A stretch of DNA of 43,130 nt, from assembly GCA_902601765.1 (NCBI GenBank), contig CACKOO010000008.1, positions 1 through 43,130 of the forward strand. Reading direction: 5' to 3'. A program made the position numbers and the translations under genes. The notes beneath the pieces were generated by a model that saw only the letters and a program-made list of their open reading frames with translations, was not told where the DNA came from and searched no databases. Positions 1-8,131 of this stretch are shown one piece after another (position 1 is the first letter of the stretch; each line of letters begins with the position of its first letter). The DNA is from Hydrogenophilales bacterium. Lineage in GTDB: Bacteria; Pseudomonadota; Gammaproteobacteria; Burkholderiales; Eutrophovitaceae.

Positions 1-538
1 CTTTAGTACTGACTGTGCCTAAAACAGTCGCTCCAATATGTCTAGCCCATTGGCATAAAAACAGGCCCACACCGCCTGCAGCCGCTTGCACCAGAACCGT
101 TTCACCTGGTTTTAACTCCCACGACGCATGCAGTAAATATTGTGCGGTTAATCCTTGTAGGGTGGAAGCCGCGGCAACCTCATCTGATATGGCATCCGGT
201 AATTTTACAACACGCTTTTCTGATACAACCATAAAATCAGAGTAAGCCCCCCTATTCATGCAATGACTTACACGATCCCCTTCCTTAAAATCAACAACCC
301 CATCCCCAACACTCTCCACAACCCCGCTTGCTTCCATACCTAATGTCATGGGTGGCTCACCAGTAAGAGCCTTCAACAGGCCTTTTCTTTGATAGACGTC
401 TATAAAATTCAATCCGGCAACAGTGTGTTTTATCCTGATTTCACCACTACCCGGAGCATTAACCATCTCTTCTTCTATCTTAATGACAGAGGGTGATCCA
501 AATTCGTTTATTCGTGCGACACGAGACTTAAGAAGCAT
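1..538 (-). CDS. NADPH:quinone oxidoreductase (MDR family), N-terminal part
   Basis: Reading leftwards from an ATG at 538, about 179 residues are open to the window edge, so the C-terminus lies outside. The start MLLKSRVARINEFGSPSV and the segment GLNFIDVYQRKGL are typical of zinc-independent quinone oxidoreductases of the medium-chain dehydrogenase superfamily. AAAGGVG near residue 158 is the NADP-binding glycine motif (AxxGGVG). The family reduces quinones with NADPH in the cytoplasm. An AAGGAAT ribosome binding site lies a few bases before the ATG, which supports the start. The gene is monocistronic as far as visible, and a 15-bp inverted repeat sits upstream at 579-593. The family call is firm; the exact substrate is not known. 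Confidence 0.88.
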   Translation of the reverse strand, partial: MLLKSRVARINEFGSPSVIKIEEEMVNAPGSGEIRIKHTVAGLNFIDVYQRKGLLKALTGEPPMTLGMEASGVVESVGDGVVDFKEGDRVSHCMNRGAYSDFMVVSEKRVVKLPDAISDEVAAASTLQGLTAQYLLHASWELKPGETVLVQAAAGGVGLFLCQWARHIGATVLGTVSTK

Positions 539-578
539 TTTAATTCCTTTCCCAGGTTTGTTTAACAAGTAATTGATC

Positions 579-593
579 TATTACTGAGTAATA
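579..593. promoter_or_regulatory. Perfect inverted repeat upstream of the quinone oxidoreductase gene
   Basis: TATTACTGAGTAATA is a perfect 7-1-7 inverted repeat about 40 bp upstream of the oxidoreductase start at 538, where its promoter should lie. Size and place fit an operator for a dimeric regulator. The regulator is not identifiable from the window, and short AT-rich palindromes also occur by chance. Confidence 0.35.
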
Positions 594-653
594 TATCACG
601 CGTGGAATATACAGGCTTATTCCGACCTGCAACTTTTAAATTTTAGTAGCATC

Positions 654-1616
654 TCAACAATCTTTAATAATACGGATTGGCTCGTGCTGGCTAGGATCGA
701 GGCCATATTCGTTTAAAGGAGACGACTCAGTGATAGGTATTAAATCTCTATCATTGATAATTTTTATTATAAAATTAGGCAAACTGAATAAACCAAAATG
801 TGTATCGCTGTTGTAAAAATTTAGATCATTGAGACCATTTTCAGAAATACGGTTTTCCACGGTAAGCTTGTCTATTTTAACTGGGTCTGTCTCATCAGAG
901 GCTGTAGCCATTCCCCACCACGTGCCATACAAAGGGACATAAACCATGTAAGGCCTAACAACCTCAAATACTTGTCGTAAGGTAGCCACCATTCGTCCAA
1001 AAACTTTCGGCTTCATAACTGGTGACCCCAGGTGAATTGACAAAACTCCGTGTTTTCCCAGAACTCTTTTACATGTTTTAAGAAATTCAGCTCGGTATAA
1101 AGCCTCAGCAGGTCCAAAAGGATCTGTTAAATCTAACATCATGAGATCAAATTTTTCAGCTGTGTTTTCCACAAATTTTTTGCCGTCAGTTATTTTTAAG
1201 TCGAGCCTTGGATCGTCAAATGCCCCATTATGAACACCACGAAGGTGCTCCTTACAAAAATTGATTACCTCCTCATCTAATTCAGCCAAAACTACTTTTT
1301 TTATACTTTGATACTTCAAATATTCCTCTGCAGCACCCCCATCGCCACCACCAATTATTAAAGCAGATTTGGGTGCGCCAAAAGCCACAGCCGCAGGATG
1401 TACCATATTTTCATGATAAAAAAATTCGTCTTTCTCCGAAGTCATCCAATAATCATCTATCCTAAGAGCTAGCCCATAGGAATGTGTGTCGATCAATTCT
1501 ATATTTTGATAACGGGACTTAATAGAATTAACTCTTTTCTTTGTTTTGACCCAAAAACCGGCATTGGGATTTAACTCTTCAGAAATATACGAATTCATTT
1601 CAGATTTTTTTTTCAT
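654..1616 (-). CDS. speE: Spermidine synthase
   Basis: Transfers the aminopropyl group from decarboxylated S-adenosylmethionine to putrescine, giving spermidine; cytoplasmic. The 320-residue protein has the family length. Visible motifs are FYHENMVHP (about 66-74), the nucleotide-binding GGGDGG (89-94), and LDLTDPFGPAEALY (161-174) carrying the conserved catalytic aspartates. It begins 4 bases after the stop of speD, so the two are co-transcribed and probably translationally coupled; no clear ribosome binding site precedes the ATG at 1616. A second ATG lies at codon 7 and cannot be excluded as the start. The annotation is secure from the motifs together with the speD partner. Confidence 0.95.
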   Translation of the reverse strand: MKKKSEMNSYISEELNPNAGFWVKTKKRVNSIKSRYQNIELIDTHSYGLALRIDDYWMTSEKDEFFYHENMVHPAAVAFGAPKSALIIGGGDGGAAEEYLKYQSIKKVVLAELDEEVINFCKEHLRGVHNGAFDDPRLDLKITDGKKFVENTAEKFDLMMLDLTDPFGPAEALYRAEFLKTCKRVLGKHGVLSIHLGSPVMKPKVFGRMVATLRQVFEVVRPYMVYVPLYGTWWGMATASDETDPVKIDKLTVENRISENGLNDLNFYNSDTHFGLFSLPNFIIKIINDRDLIPITESSPLNEYGLDPSQHEPIRIIKDC

Positions 1617-1620
1617 AAGA

Positions 1621-2043
1621 TTATAAGCGTTCTACCTCAAGAGAATTCTCGTTGTTCGGCAAAAATAAGCCCCTTAACAGATCGTAAAGTCGTATTGCGC
1701 GCGGACGATTATCTTGTGTATAACTGCAAACGTAAACGTCCACCGTTACATAGTTATTCTCTGGCCACGTATGGACTGACATATGGGATTCGGCGAGAAC
1801 TATCATTCCTGTTATACCCCCACCATCAAACTTGTGAAACTTGTGTCCAACAGCATTTAATCCGACGGTCTTTACAAAATGAAGGCAATGATCTTTAAGT
1901 GAATTAAGATCACATAACAATTCAGGCTCACATTTGCAATCATAAAAATCACCCATCAAATGGCTACCAGTCGATTTTTTATCATCCATAACCGATGATC
2001 TATTTAGAGTGGAATTGATCTGTCTTACTTTTAGTTGTGGCAT
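1621..2043 (-). CDS. speD: S-adenosylmethionine decarboxylase proenzyme
   Basis: Makes decarboxylated S-adenosylmethionine, the aminopropyl donor used by SpeE. It belongs to the short prokaryotic class (140 residues here). The self-cleavage site is visible as LAESHMSVHTWPE: cleavage between Glu85 and Ser86 would give the beta and alpha chains and turn Ser86 into the pyruvoyl group. VDVYVCS holds the conserved Cys106. The family's usual N-terminus corresponds to GSHLMGDFYDC near residue 27, so about 20 extra residues precede it. The ATG at 2043 has a GGAAGG ribosome binding site 6 bases upstream, which favours this longer start; Met19 is the alternative. First gene of the speD-speE pair. Confidence 0.94.
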   Translation of the reverse strand: MPQLKVRQINSTLNRSSVMDDKKSTGSHLMGDFYDCKCEPELLCDLNSLKDHCLHFVKTVGLNAVGHKFHKFDGGGITGMIVLAESHMSVHTWPENNYVTVDVYVCSYTQDNRPRAIRLYDLLRGLFLPNNENSLEVERL

Positions 2044-2242
2044 TGATGCCTTCCAATATTCGCTAAATCTAAAATACTTAAAAGAAGTATATTCATCGCC
2101 AACTCGAGCGAGAAATTTAATAGTTTAATGAACAATTTAAAAACTTGTTGCTCCGAAAAACCTCTAGCAATTAATGCCGATTGGGGACTATACGTTTTTT
2201 TTAAATAATTTCAACCATCTCGTGACTTTTCTAACCCGTTTG

Positions 2243-3022
2243 TTAAAAAGTTCCAGGATAGGCACCTCCATCAATTAGAAAATTTTGACCTGATATGAAA
2301 GAGGTATGCGAACTACATATGTAGGCACATAATTTGCCAAACTCATCAGGTTGACCTGCCCTGCCGGCCGGGATACTTGCAATTCTGTCAGAGGTGTAGA
2401 CCTTTTCCGTTACTCCTTCCATTTTAGCACCTTCCCTCATGCGCCCCCGCATCGTGTCAGTCACGAAAAGCCCCGGAAGGATTCCGTTAATGGTGACATT
2501 ATGCTTAATTGTCTTTCGTGAGAGACCAGCCACAAAACCAGTTAAGCCACTTCTAGCACCATTGGATAAAGCCAAAATATCTATAGGAGACTTGACAGAT
2601 GCGGACGTTATATTAACGATTCGACCGAATTTTCGTTTTATCATTCCATCAACTGTCGCTTTGATCAATTCTATAGGCGTCAACATATTTGCGTTAATTG
2701 CTCGATTCCAGTCGTCTATTGAAAATTCCCTAAAATCACCTGGGGGAGGACCTCCCGAGTTATTTATCAAAATATCAGGGTTAGGACACGCAGAAAGAAC
2801 TTTGTTACGACCACTGGAACTAGTTATATCAGCAACAATAGTTTTGACCTTGACACCTGTTGAATTTCTTATTTCTTCAGCAGTTTTCTCTAATGTATCC
2901 TCTGTTCTGGCTGTAATAACTAAATTTACTCCCTCCATCGCTAATGATCCGGCACAGGCTTTCCCCAAACCCTTACTGGAGGCGCAAACTATCGCTGTCT
3001 TGTTTTTTATACCAAAATCCAT
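2243..3022 (-). CDS. Atypical short-chain dehydrogenase/reductase
   Basis: A 259-residue Rossmann protein of the SDR superfamily, NAD(P)-dependent by family. Cofactor glycine motif ASSKGLG is at 14-20, the conserved NNSGGPPPG at 87-95, and the C-terminus FLIDGGAYPGTF is typical of this group. The active site is unusual. After the SAS segment (140-142), the position of the catalytic YxxxK reads SNGAR (153-157), so both Tyr and Lys are absent. The NNSGGPPPG-type subfamily often annotated as 3-oxoacyl-ACP reductase-like is known to diverge here, so this is probably a subfamily trait and not decay. Substrate unknown. It is transcribed divergently from mlaA. Confidence 0.85.
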   Translation of the reverse strand: MDFGIKNKTAIVCASSKGLGKACAGSLAMEGVNLVITARTEDTLEKTAEEIRNSTGVKVKTIVADITSSSGRNKVLSACPNPDILINNSGGPPPGDFREFSIDDWNRAINANMLTPIELIKATVDGMIKRKFGRIVNITSASVKSPIDILALSNGARSGLTGFVAGLSRKTIKHNVTINGILPGLFVTDTMRGRMREGAKMEGVTEKVYTSDRIASIPAGRAGQPDEFGKLCAYICSSHTSFISGQNFLIDGGAYPGTF

Positions 3023-3171
3023 TTGTGAAACTCCTTAATTTAATTTTTTATAGATCGAAAATATTTCCACTCAAAACAAAAAATCAGGCACAATATGATA
3101 ACTTGTACTTAAACTTAACAACAATAGTTTCCCAAACAGGGTTGCTACAATTGTTTGCGTTATATTAAGAA

Positions 3172-3948
3172 ATGAATTGCCGATTAATAAAACAAATTAT
3201 TGTTCTAACGTTAGTTTTTTTGTCAGGTTGCGCATCTGGGTCTCATCGCGGTGATCCTTTCGAAGCGGTAAATCGCAAAATCTATAACTTTAATCACTCG
3301 ATTGATAAAGTCGTTACAAAACCCATAGCAAAAACCTACTCCAGATACACACCTAACTCAGTCAAGCAAGGAGTTCGTAATTTCTTTCAAAATCTTGGGA
3401 TGATATCCACCACCCTAAATAATATTTTCCAGCTCAAATTATATAAGACCCCGGATGATCTATTGAGAATTACGCTTAATTCAACAGTCGGTGTCGGTGG
3501 ACTATTCGATGTTGCCAGTCGACTTGGAATACCAATAAATGACGAAGATTTCGGTCAAACTTTAGGATACTGGGGAGTAAAGTCCGGTCCCTATCTGATG
3601 ATTCCCTTTGTAGGGCCGACCACTGTTCGCGACGGACTCGGAAGGCCAATTGATATCATCGCTAACCCAGTGAGTAGCCTGATAACAAACAACTCCATCA
3701 CTTATGCCCTCAGTGGAATTCAAATCACTGACAAACGAGCTCGACTACTCACCGTAACCGATATTGTTGATACGCAATTAGATCCTTACGCATTCCTTCG
3801 TGACAACTATTTAAGACGTAGAGACGCCCTTATTCTCGACAACCTTGGAATGGAAAATAATCGTGCACCAGGTGCTCTAGTGCCTGAAAAATCCCTGTTG
3901 GAAATGGACAATGAATTGTTTGGAGATGAGCCACTCGAACAATTCTGA
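3172..3948 (+). CDS. mlaA: MlaA (VacJ) outer-membrane phospholipid lipoprotein
   Basis: MlaA removes misplaced phospholipids from the outer leaflet of the outer membrane and hands them to the periplasmic Mla chaperone. The 258-residue protein starts with a lipoprotein signal, hydrophobic through IIVLTLVFLSGC, with the lipobox LSGC giving lipidated Cys20. The core motifs DPFEAVNRKIYNFN, RNFFQNLG, DFGQTLGYWGV and GPYLMIPFVGPTTVRDG are hallmarks of the family. The Mla ABC transporter genes are not in the window, which is common in bacteria where mlaA is separate. A 99-base gap leads to an exported barrel protein on the same strand. Confidence 0.95.
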   Translation: MNCRLIKQIIVLTLVFLSGCASGSHRGDPFEAVNRKIYNFNHSIDKVVTKPIAKTYSRYTPNSVKQGVRNFFQNLGMISTTLNNIFQLKLYKTPDDLLRITLNSTVGVGGLFDVASRLGIPINDEDFGQTLGYWGVKSGPYLMIPFVGPTTVRDGLGRPIDIIANPVSSLITNNSITYALSGIQITDKRARLLTVTDIVDTQLDPYAFLRDNYLRRRDALILDNLGMENNRAPGALVPEKSLLEMDNELFGDEPLEQF

Positions 3949-4047
3949 AAAACTTGATAACCTCGCATTTTTACCCTCAAGCAAGCCTTAAAATTTTCTG
4001 TTGCAAAATTACTTGGGTTTATGGCCAATTAAGGATAAACTAATTTT

Positions 4048-4689
4048 ATGATCAGTAAATTTAAAAGTTTTAGGAAATTTGTTGCACTCATGGTTGTCAC
4101 GAGTTTGTTTCTTCACTTGTCAGCCCATAGTGCAAACACAAATGATATGAAGCTGATTATAGCTGCTAATGGGCTTTCTATCCAAAACAGTAAGACACAC
4201 GAGGGACTTAAGGGGACTTTTAGTTTTTCGATACTAGGAACCAATACGGATGAATTCGGTGCCTCATTCATATCGCCGGAAAATGAGACTCTCGCCGTTG
4301 GGCAGCATCAATTAAAATTTCAAGGAAACAATAAATCTTGTAGAAATTTTGATAACGGAGAAGATGCTATCAACTGTCAAGCATCTGTTCTGAAGTTCTC
4401 GAGCACGGCGGAGGTCCCTTTTGAACAAGGGTTTTCGGTCTACGGGAGGTTGGGGCTACAATACCTTCAAAAAAATAACGCTGGAGATATCGATTTACTT
4501 CGGTTGAATATCAATGATCTCGGCGCTGTATTTGGCTTTGGCCTTAAGTATAAAATCAAAAAAGACTGGTATCTCAGTGCTGAGTCAGAAGGATTCGGTG
4601 ACTTGGATCTTAATTTTATGGGGATAGGCGGTTCATCAATGCATTTATTTGAACCTAAACATTCCATAGGACTATCCGTACGTTTCTAA
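4048..4689 (+). CDS. Outer-membrane beta-barrel protein (OmpA-type transmembrane domain)
   Basis: A 213-residue exported protein. The basic start MISKFKSFRK is followed by a hydrophobic stretch and a likely signal-peptidase site after SAHSA (about residue 29). The mature part has alternating strands and ends in Phe (SIGLSVRF), the usual signal for outer-membrane assembly. FEQGFSVYGRLGLQYL and GAVFGFGLKYKIKKDWYLSAE resemble the strand pairs of OmpA-like eight-stranded barrels. There is no peptidoglycan-binding OmpA domain, so this would be a stand-alone barrel. An AAGGATA ribosome binding site lies about 10 bases before the ATG. The barrel call is good; its function is not known. Confidence 0.68.
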   Translation: MISKFKSFRKFVALMVVTSLFLHLSAHSANTNDMKLIIAANGLSIQNSKTHEGLKGTFSFSILGTNTDEFGASFISPENETLAVGQHQLKFQGNNKSCRNFDNGEDAINCQASVLKFSSTAEVPFEQGFSVYGRLGLQYLQKNNAGDIDLLRLNINDLGAVFGFGLKYKIKKDWYLSAESEGFGDLDLNFMGIGGSSMHLFEPKHSIGLSVRF

Positions 4690-4805
4690 CTGCCTCTTAG
4701 AATTTTTTTTAGGGCCGTATTGAAGTAGTAATCAATAAACCGGAAAAGTAAAAAATATCATCTTAAACATAAGAAAGAAGCAACTTCCCTACTAAGCCCA
4801 GAAAT

Positions 4806-6173
4806 CTACTCTTCTTTCCTTTTCTCAATCGGCGGAAGGAACAAAGCAGGTATTTCTTTCTTTGGAACTAACCGGAGACTTCTCGAAGAGGCCCTCTTAT
4901 GCGATTGTAATTTCTTTTCTTTATATGGCTCCGAAAATAACGAAGATATATTATTTGGGGGAAGCGATTTTCGTCTACTAATGTACGAATCACTATTAAA
5001 GGAATCATTTTTAACAGCATCGCCTGTATTATCTAAGCCCCGATTAAAGGCTTTTAGTTCAACCTTTAACTTCGCAAACTTTTCTATGGCGTGCAAATTT
5101 TGATCATCAGGGTCAGTCACAAATGTTACGGCTTCACCTCGGCTACCCGCTCTACCGGTACGTCCTACTCTGTGTACATAATCTTCGGGGTTGCTCGGAA
5201 CATCAAAATTAATTACTAGCGGCATATTTTCGATATCCAGCCCTCTAGCAGCGATGTCAGTCGCCACCAAAACTAACACCTCTCCATTTTTGAATTTATC
5301 TAGGGTTGCTAGCCTGTCGGCTTGGGCACGATCTCCATGAATTACGGCTGCTTGTATATTTGCCGTTATTAAATCACGAGCCAACCGATCAGCACCTAAC
5401 TTAGTGTTACAAAAAATTAGACTCTGGCTTTTTGGAGAATCCATCAAAAAAGTCAGTATTGATTTTATCTTAAGGGAAGAACTTATTTCAAAAAAAGTAT
5501 GATTGACTGTTTTTGTAAGACTATTAGGGGGTGATGCATCAACTCTTATCGGACTCGTCAGCCATTTACTGGCTACCTTTGCGATTTCATCGGAATAGGT
5601 AGCAGAAAAAAGTAAAGTTTGTCTCTTTTTTGGAAGCAATCCAATAATCTTAGTGATATCGGGCAAAAAACCCATATCAAACATCCTATCGGCCTCATCT
5701 AAAATAAGAAATTCTAAAAGCGAAAAATGGATCGCTTTATTTTTTTCTATATCAAGCAATCGACCTGGTGTTGCTACTACTATCTCGATACCTAATCTCA
5801 ATTGGGTTAACTGTTGATCGATTGGCATACCGCCAAAAAGTACGGTTGATCGCAGTCCGATATACTTACCGTAGGTGGAAACGCTGTCGTGGACTTGCGC
5901 GGCTAATTCTCGAGTTGGTGTCAAAATAAGGCAACGGACAGGATGCTTTGCTGGGGACATACTGTTATTCGCATAATGAATTAATCTTTGGAGAATAGGC
6001 AGGGTAAAGCTCGCGGTTTTACCCGTCCCTGTTTGAGCAGCTGCCATAACATCACGGCCTAAAAGAATTGGTGGAATGGCTTTGGTTTGAATTGGTGTGG
6101 CCGCATTATACCCCTGTTCATTCAGCGATTTAATTAACTTTTCATCCAAACCTAATTCCGAAAAACTCTTCAA
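4806..6173 (-). CDS. rhlE: DEAD-box ATP-dependent RNA helicase (RhlE-like)
   Basis: ATP-driven RNA unwinding, by family involved in ribosome assembly and RNA turnover. All signature motifs are present: Q motif FSELGLDEKLIKSL...TPIQ (4-29), motif I AQTGTGKT (46-53), PTREL (86-90), DEAD (159-162), SAT (190-192), RGLDIE and HRVGRTGRAG towards the end of the second RecA domain. The C-terminal tail of about 85 residues is basic and low in order, as in RhlE/CsdA relatives. The only usual start codon in the open frame is a TTG at 6173; an in-frame TAG lies five codons upstream, with an ATT next to the TTG. The gene is divergent from the tRNA. Confidence 0.93.
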   Translation of the reverse strand: MKSFSELGLDEKLIKSLNEQGYNAATPIQTKAIPPILLGRDVMAAAQTGTGKTASFTLPILQRLIHYANNSMSPAKHPVRCLILTPTRELAAQVHDSVSTYGKYIGLRSTVLFGGMPIDQQLTQLRLGIEIVVATPGRLLDIEKNKAIHFSLLEFLILDEADRMFDMGFLPDITKIIGLLPKKRQTLLFSATYSDEIAKVASKWLTSPIRVDASPPNSLTKTVNHTFFEISSSLKIKSILTFLMDSPKSQSLIFCNTKLGADRLARDLITANIQAAVIHGDRAQADRLATLDKFKNGEVLVLVATDIAARGLDIENMPLVINFDVPSNPEDYVHRVGRTGRAGSRGEAVTFVTDPDDQNLHAIEKFAKLKVELKAFNRGLDNTGDAVKNDSFNSDSYISRRKSLPPNNISSLFSEPYKEKKLQSHKRASSRSLRLVPKKEIPALFLPPIEKRKEE

Positions 6174-6222
6174 AATATCAACTTTCTAAACATACACCTA
6201 TCCAAAATTTCCTTTAAATTGT

Positions 6223-6228
6223 TATACT
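6223..6228 (+). promoter_or_regulatory. Probable -10 element of the tRNA-Arg promoter
   Basis: TATACT, one mismatch from the sigma-70 consensus, ends 11 bases before the mature tRNA 5' end at 6240. The -35 region about 17 bases upstream matches poorly. Confidence 0.4.
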
Positions 6229-6239
6229 CCAAGTACCTA

Positions 6240-6314
6240 CTCCCCATAGTTTAATGGATAAAACAAGGCCCTCCTAAGGCTTAGATATTGGTTCGATTCC
6301 AGTTGGGGAGGCCA
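6240..6314 (+). tRNA. tRNA-Arg (anticodon CCU)
   Basis: A complete 75-base cloverleaf can be folded by hand. The acceptor stem CTCCCCA pairs with TGGGGAG (6304-6310). The D-arm is GTTT-AATGGATA-AAAC. The anticodon stem AGGCC/GGCTT contains one G-U pair, and its loop CTCCTAA puts CCU at positions 34-36. A 4-base variable loop and a T-arm ATTGG-TTCGATT-CCAGT follow. G is the discriminator, and the CCA end is encoded (6312-6314). CCU reads the AGG arginine codon. The gene stands alone. Confidence 0.95.
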
Positions 6315-7002
6315 GTATTCCCATTAGGCGATTTTTTCAAAACTGTACTTAATCCAATTCTACTGAATCAAACGATTTCATAATCATACAGGCTTATGAA
6401 ATATATAGTATTTGCTCATCATACCTTATAGCTACTGGGCATTCGCATTCGCATGCTCGCCATTCAATCCAGAACCTAAATTTAAACTCGATCTTGCCGT
6501 AATCACCCCTTTATAAGTCGGTCTATTAAAATTGTGGACGACCGACCATAGCTACCCTCGGGGTTAAATAATTCAACTTTCAACTTATCTGGTAGTTCGC
6601 TAGCAAAATTTTGCTCTACCCCTTCCCTCTTTGTATTCAACCAAAAATAACTGAAAACTGTGAATTAACTGGTCACAAATGTCCGCGTAGGCAATAAAAA
6701 ACCCCTATCAATAAAAATTTACGGCGTATGATTGTTGCAGATACGTATGAATAGTAACATTTTTTTAAAGTAAAGGGGCCTTTTCAAGGTTTTGCTGGCC
6801 AGTAAAATAGTTTTGTTTGTTTTAAGGTCGCATGGATTTAATCTGGTTCAACGATAAATTAAGGCAAGTCAATCTCAAAGAAAATTAATCAATATTACAA
6901 AATACTTCAATAAAACAGGGATTGTCATGAAAACTACACATTGGTAGGGGATACTGTTTTCCTCTTTATCTAACTTTAGGTGTATCTTTTTAGGAGAGTT
7001 AA
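6315..7002. other. Long intergenic region between tRNA-Arg and pstS
   Basis: About 690 bases without an intact gene. On the minus strand, 6503-6664 holds a protein-like open stretch listed separately. The part after 6670 is the upstream region of pstS and should hold its promoter. I found no integrase and no copy of the tRNA 3' end, so there is no sign of an element inserted at the tRNA. Confidence 0.6.
6503..6664 (-). pseudogene. Possible gene remnant, 53 open codons with protein-like composition
   Basis: Between an in-frame TAA (6665-6667) and a TGA ending at 6503, the minus strand reads 53 codons, including NTKREGVEQNFASELPDK, VELFNPEGSYGRSS and TILIDRLIKG. The mixture of charged, glycine, proline and aromatic residues looks like a folded protein's C-terminus and not like random AT-rich translation. 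There is no ATG or GTG; the only usual initiation codon is a TTG about ten codons in, without a ribosome binding site. I cannot name the family. It may be the tail of a decayed gene, or a chance open frame. Confidence 0.35.
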
Positions 7003-8052
7003 ATGCAAAGATTTGTTGCAATATTACCAATAATCTTCTTGTCTACTACTTTATTTTCCACAGAGGTCACGGCAAGAAATCAGATTAAAGTCGTCGGATC
7101 ATCAACGGTTTTTCCATTTTCAACTATTGTTGCAGAAAAATTTGGTAAAAGTACTAAATTCAAAACACCTGCTATCGAATCCACAGGTTCTGGCGGAGGA
7201 ATGAAATTGTTTTGTGCTGGGGTAGGATTAACACATCCCGATGTAACAAATGCGTCGCGTCGTATGAAAGCGAAAGAATTCGAGCTATGTAATAAAAACG
7301 GGGTAACAGCCACAGAATTTATCGTTGGCAATGATGGGCTAGCTTTTTCTAATAATAAAAACTCAAAAAGATTTGAAATTTCGATCATGCATATAGCCGC
7401 AGCGCTGGCTGCTAAGCTACCCAGGACCACGGGTTTAGAGGACAACTGGCTCAAAACATGGGAAGAAGTTGACCAATTCGTAGCGGGTAATGTTTCGAGT
7501 CAAGCTCTGGTCGGGCTACCAAACATACCAATAAGAGTGTTAGTTCCACCTCCCACATCAGGAACCAGGGACGCTATGAGTTCACTCTTCATGAAAAGTG
7601 GACATAAAAAATTAGGTACTTATAGCGATGTTGGCAAAAAAGGTGCTGCAAAATTGAGGGAAGATGGAGCTGCAATTGAGGTCGGAGAAAATGATAATCT
7701 TATAATTGAAAAGCTAGCGGCTGATGGCGATTTATTTGGTGTTTTTGGATACTCGTTCTATGACCAAAATCGAGACAAAGTTCAAGCATCTATAATCGAT
7801 GGCGTAGCGCTTAATTTTGACAATATAGCCTCATACAAATATCCAGGGGCTCGACCTTTGTTCACCTATGTTAAGCGTGAGCACCTTGAAGTTATCCCAG
7901 GAATTAAAGAATTTTTTAAGGAATTTATTAGCGAAAAGGCATTAAGCATTGATGGGTACCTATATCCAGCGGGTCTGGTTCCGTTATCTGACAATGACTT
8001 TAAGAAAGAATCAGCAAAACTCACCAGTTTTCCGGCTGTTACTATTAAGTAG
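7003..8052 (+). CDS. pstS: Phosphate ABC transporter, periplasmic binding protein
   Basis: Captures phosphate in the periplasm and delivers it to PstCA. The 349-residue protein begins with a signal peptide (MQRFVAILPIIFLSTTLFS, cleavage probably near residue 24). Phosphate-binding segments are recognisable: VVGSSTVFPF after the signal, STGSGGGMKLFCAGVG, TNASRRMK, and PTSGTRDAMSSLF. A strong AGGAG ribosome binding site precedes the ATG. It heads a pstSCAB-phoU run. An intrinsic terminator directly after it (8070-8103) probably lets pstS be made in excess over the membrane genes, as is usual for binding proteins. Control by phosphate through PhoB is expected from the family, but no convincing Pho box could be read. 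Confidence 0.95.
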   Translation: MQRFVAILPIIFLSTTLFSTEVTARNQIKVVGSSTVFPFSTIVAEKFGKSTKFKTPAIESTGSGGGMKLFCAGVGLTHPDVTNASRRMKAKEFELCNKNGVTATEFIVGNDGLAFSNNKNSKRFEISIMHIAAALAAKLPRTTGLEDNWLKTWEEVDQFVAGNVSSQALVGLPNIPIRVLVPPPTSGTRDAMSSLFMKSGHKKLGTYSDVGKKGAAKLREDGAAIEVGENDNLIIEKLAADGDLFGVFGYSFYDQNRDKVQASIIDGVALNFDNIASYKYPGARPLFTYVKREHLEVIPGIKEFFKEFISEKALSIDGYLYPAGLVPLSDNDFKKESAKLTSFPAVTIK

Positions 8053-8069
8053 GCGCCCAAAGACATCAA

Positions 8070-8103
8070 GGATGTGAGACAATGTTTCACATCCTTTTTT
8101 TTT
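8070..8103 (+). terminator. Intrinsic terminator between pstS and pstC
   Basis: GGATGTGA (8070-8077) pairs perfectly with TCACATCC (8087-8094), extendable by two pairs (G-T, A-T) around a short loop, followed by nine T. It lies 18 bases after the pstS stop and before pstC. In this place it is expected to end most pstS transcripts and allow partial read-through into pstCAB-phoU. Confidence 0.88.
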
Positions 8104-8131
8104 GAAAACAGCATGAAAACACTGAGTCGGC

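Noticed and set aside
2439..3038. 199-codon plus frame opposite the atypical SDR
   Set aside because: Antisense shadow; the minus strand carries clear SDR motifs.
6240..6314. tRNA-Arg as integration site of a mobile element
   Set aside because: No integrase gene and no duplicated tRNA 3' end were found in the window.
6832..6888. 18-codon plus frame after TTTAAGG in the pstS upstream region
   Set aside because: The Shine-Dalgarno match is weak and the peptide is featureless.
6922..6943. Possible Pho box before pstS (TTGTCAT followed by GAAA)
   Set aside because: The first half matches the PhoB repeat in six of seven bases, but the second half does not match, so no 22-bp box can be supported.
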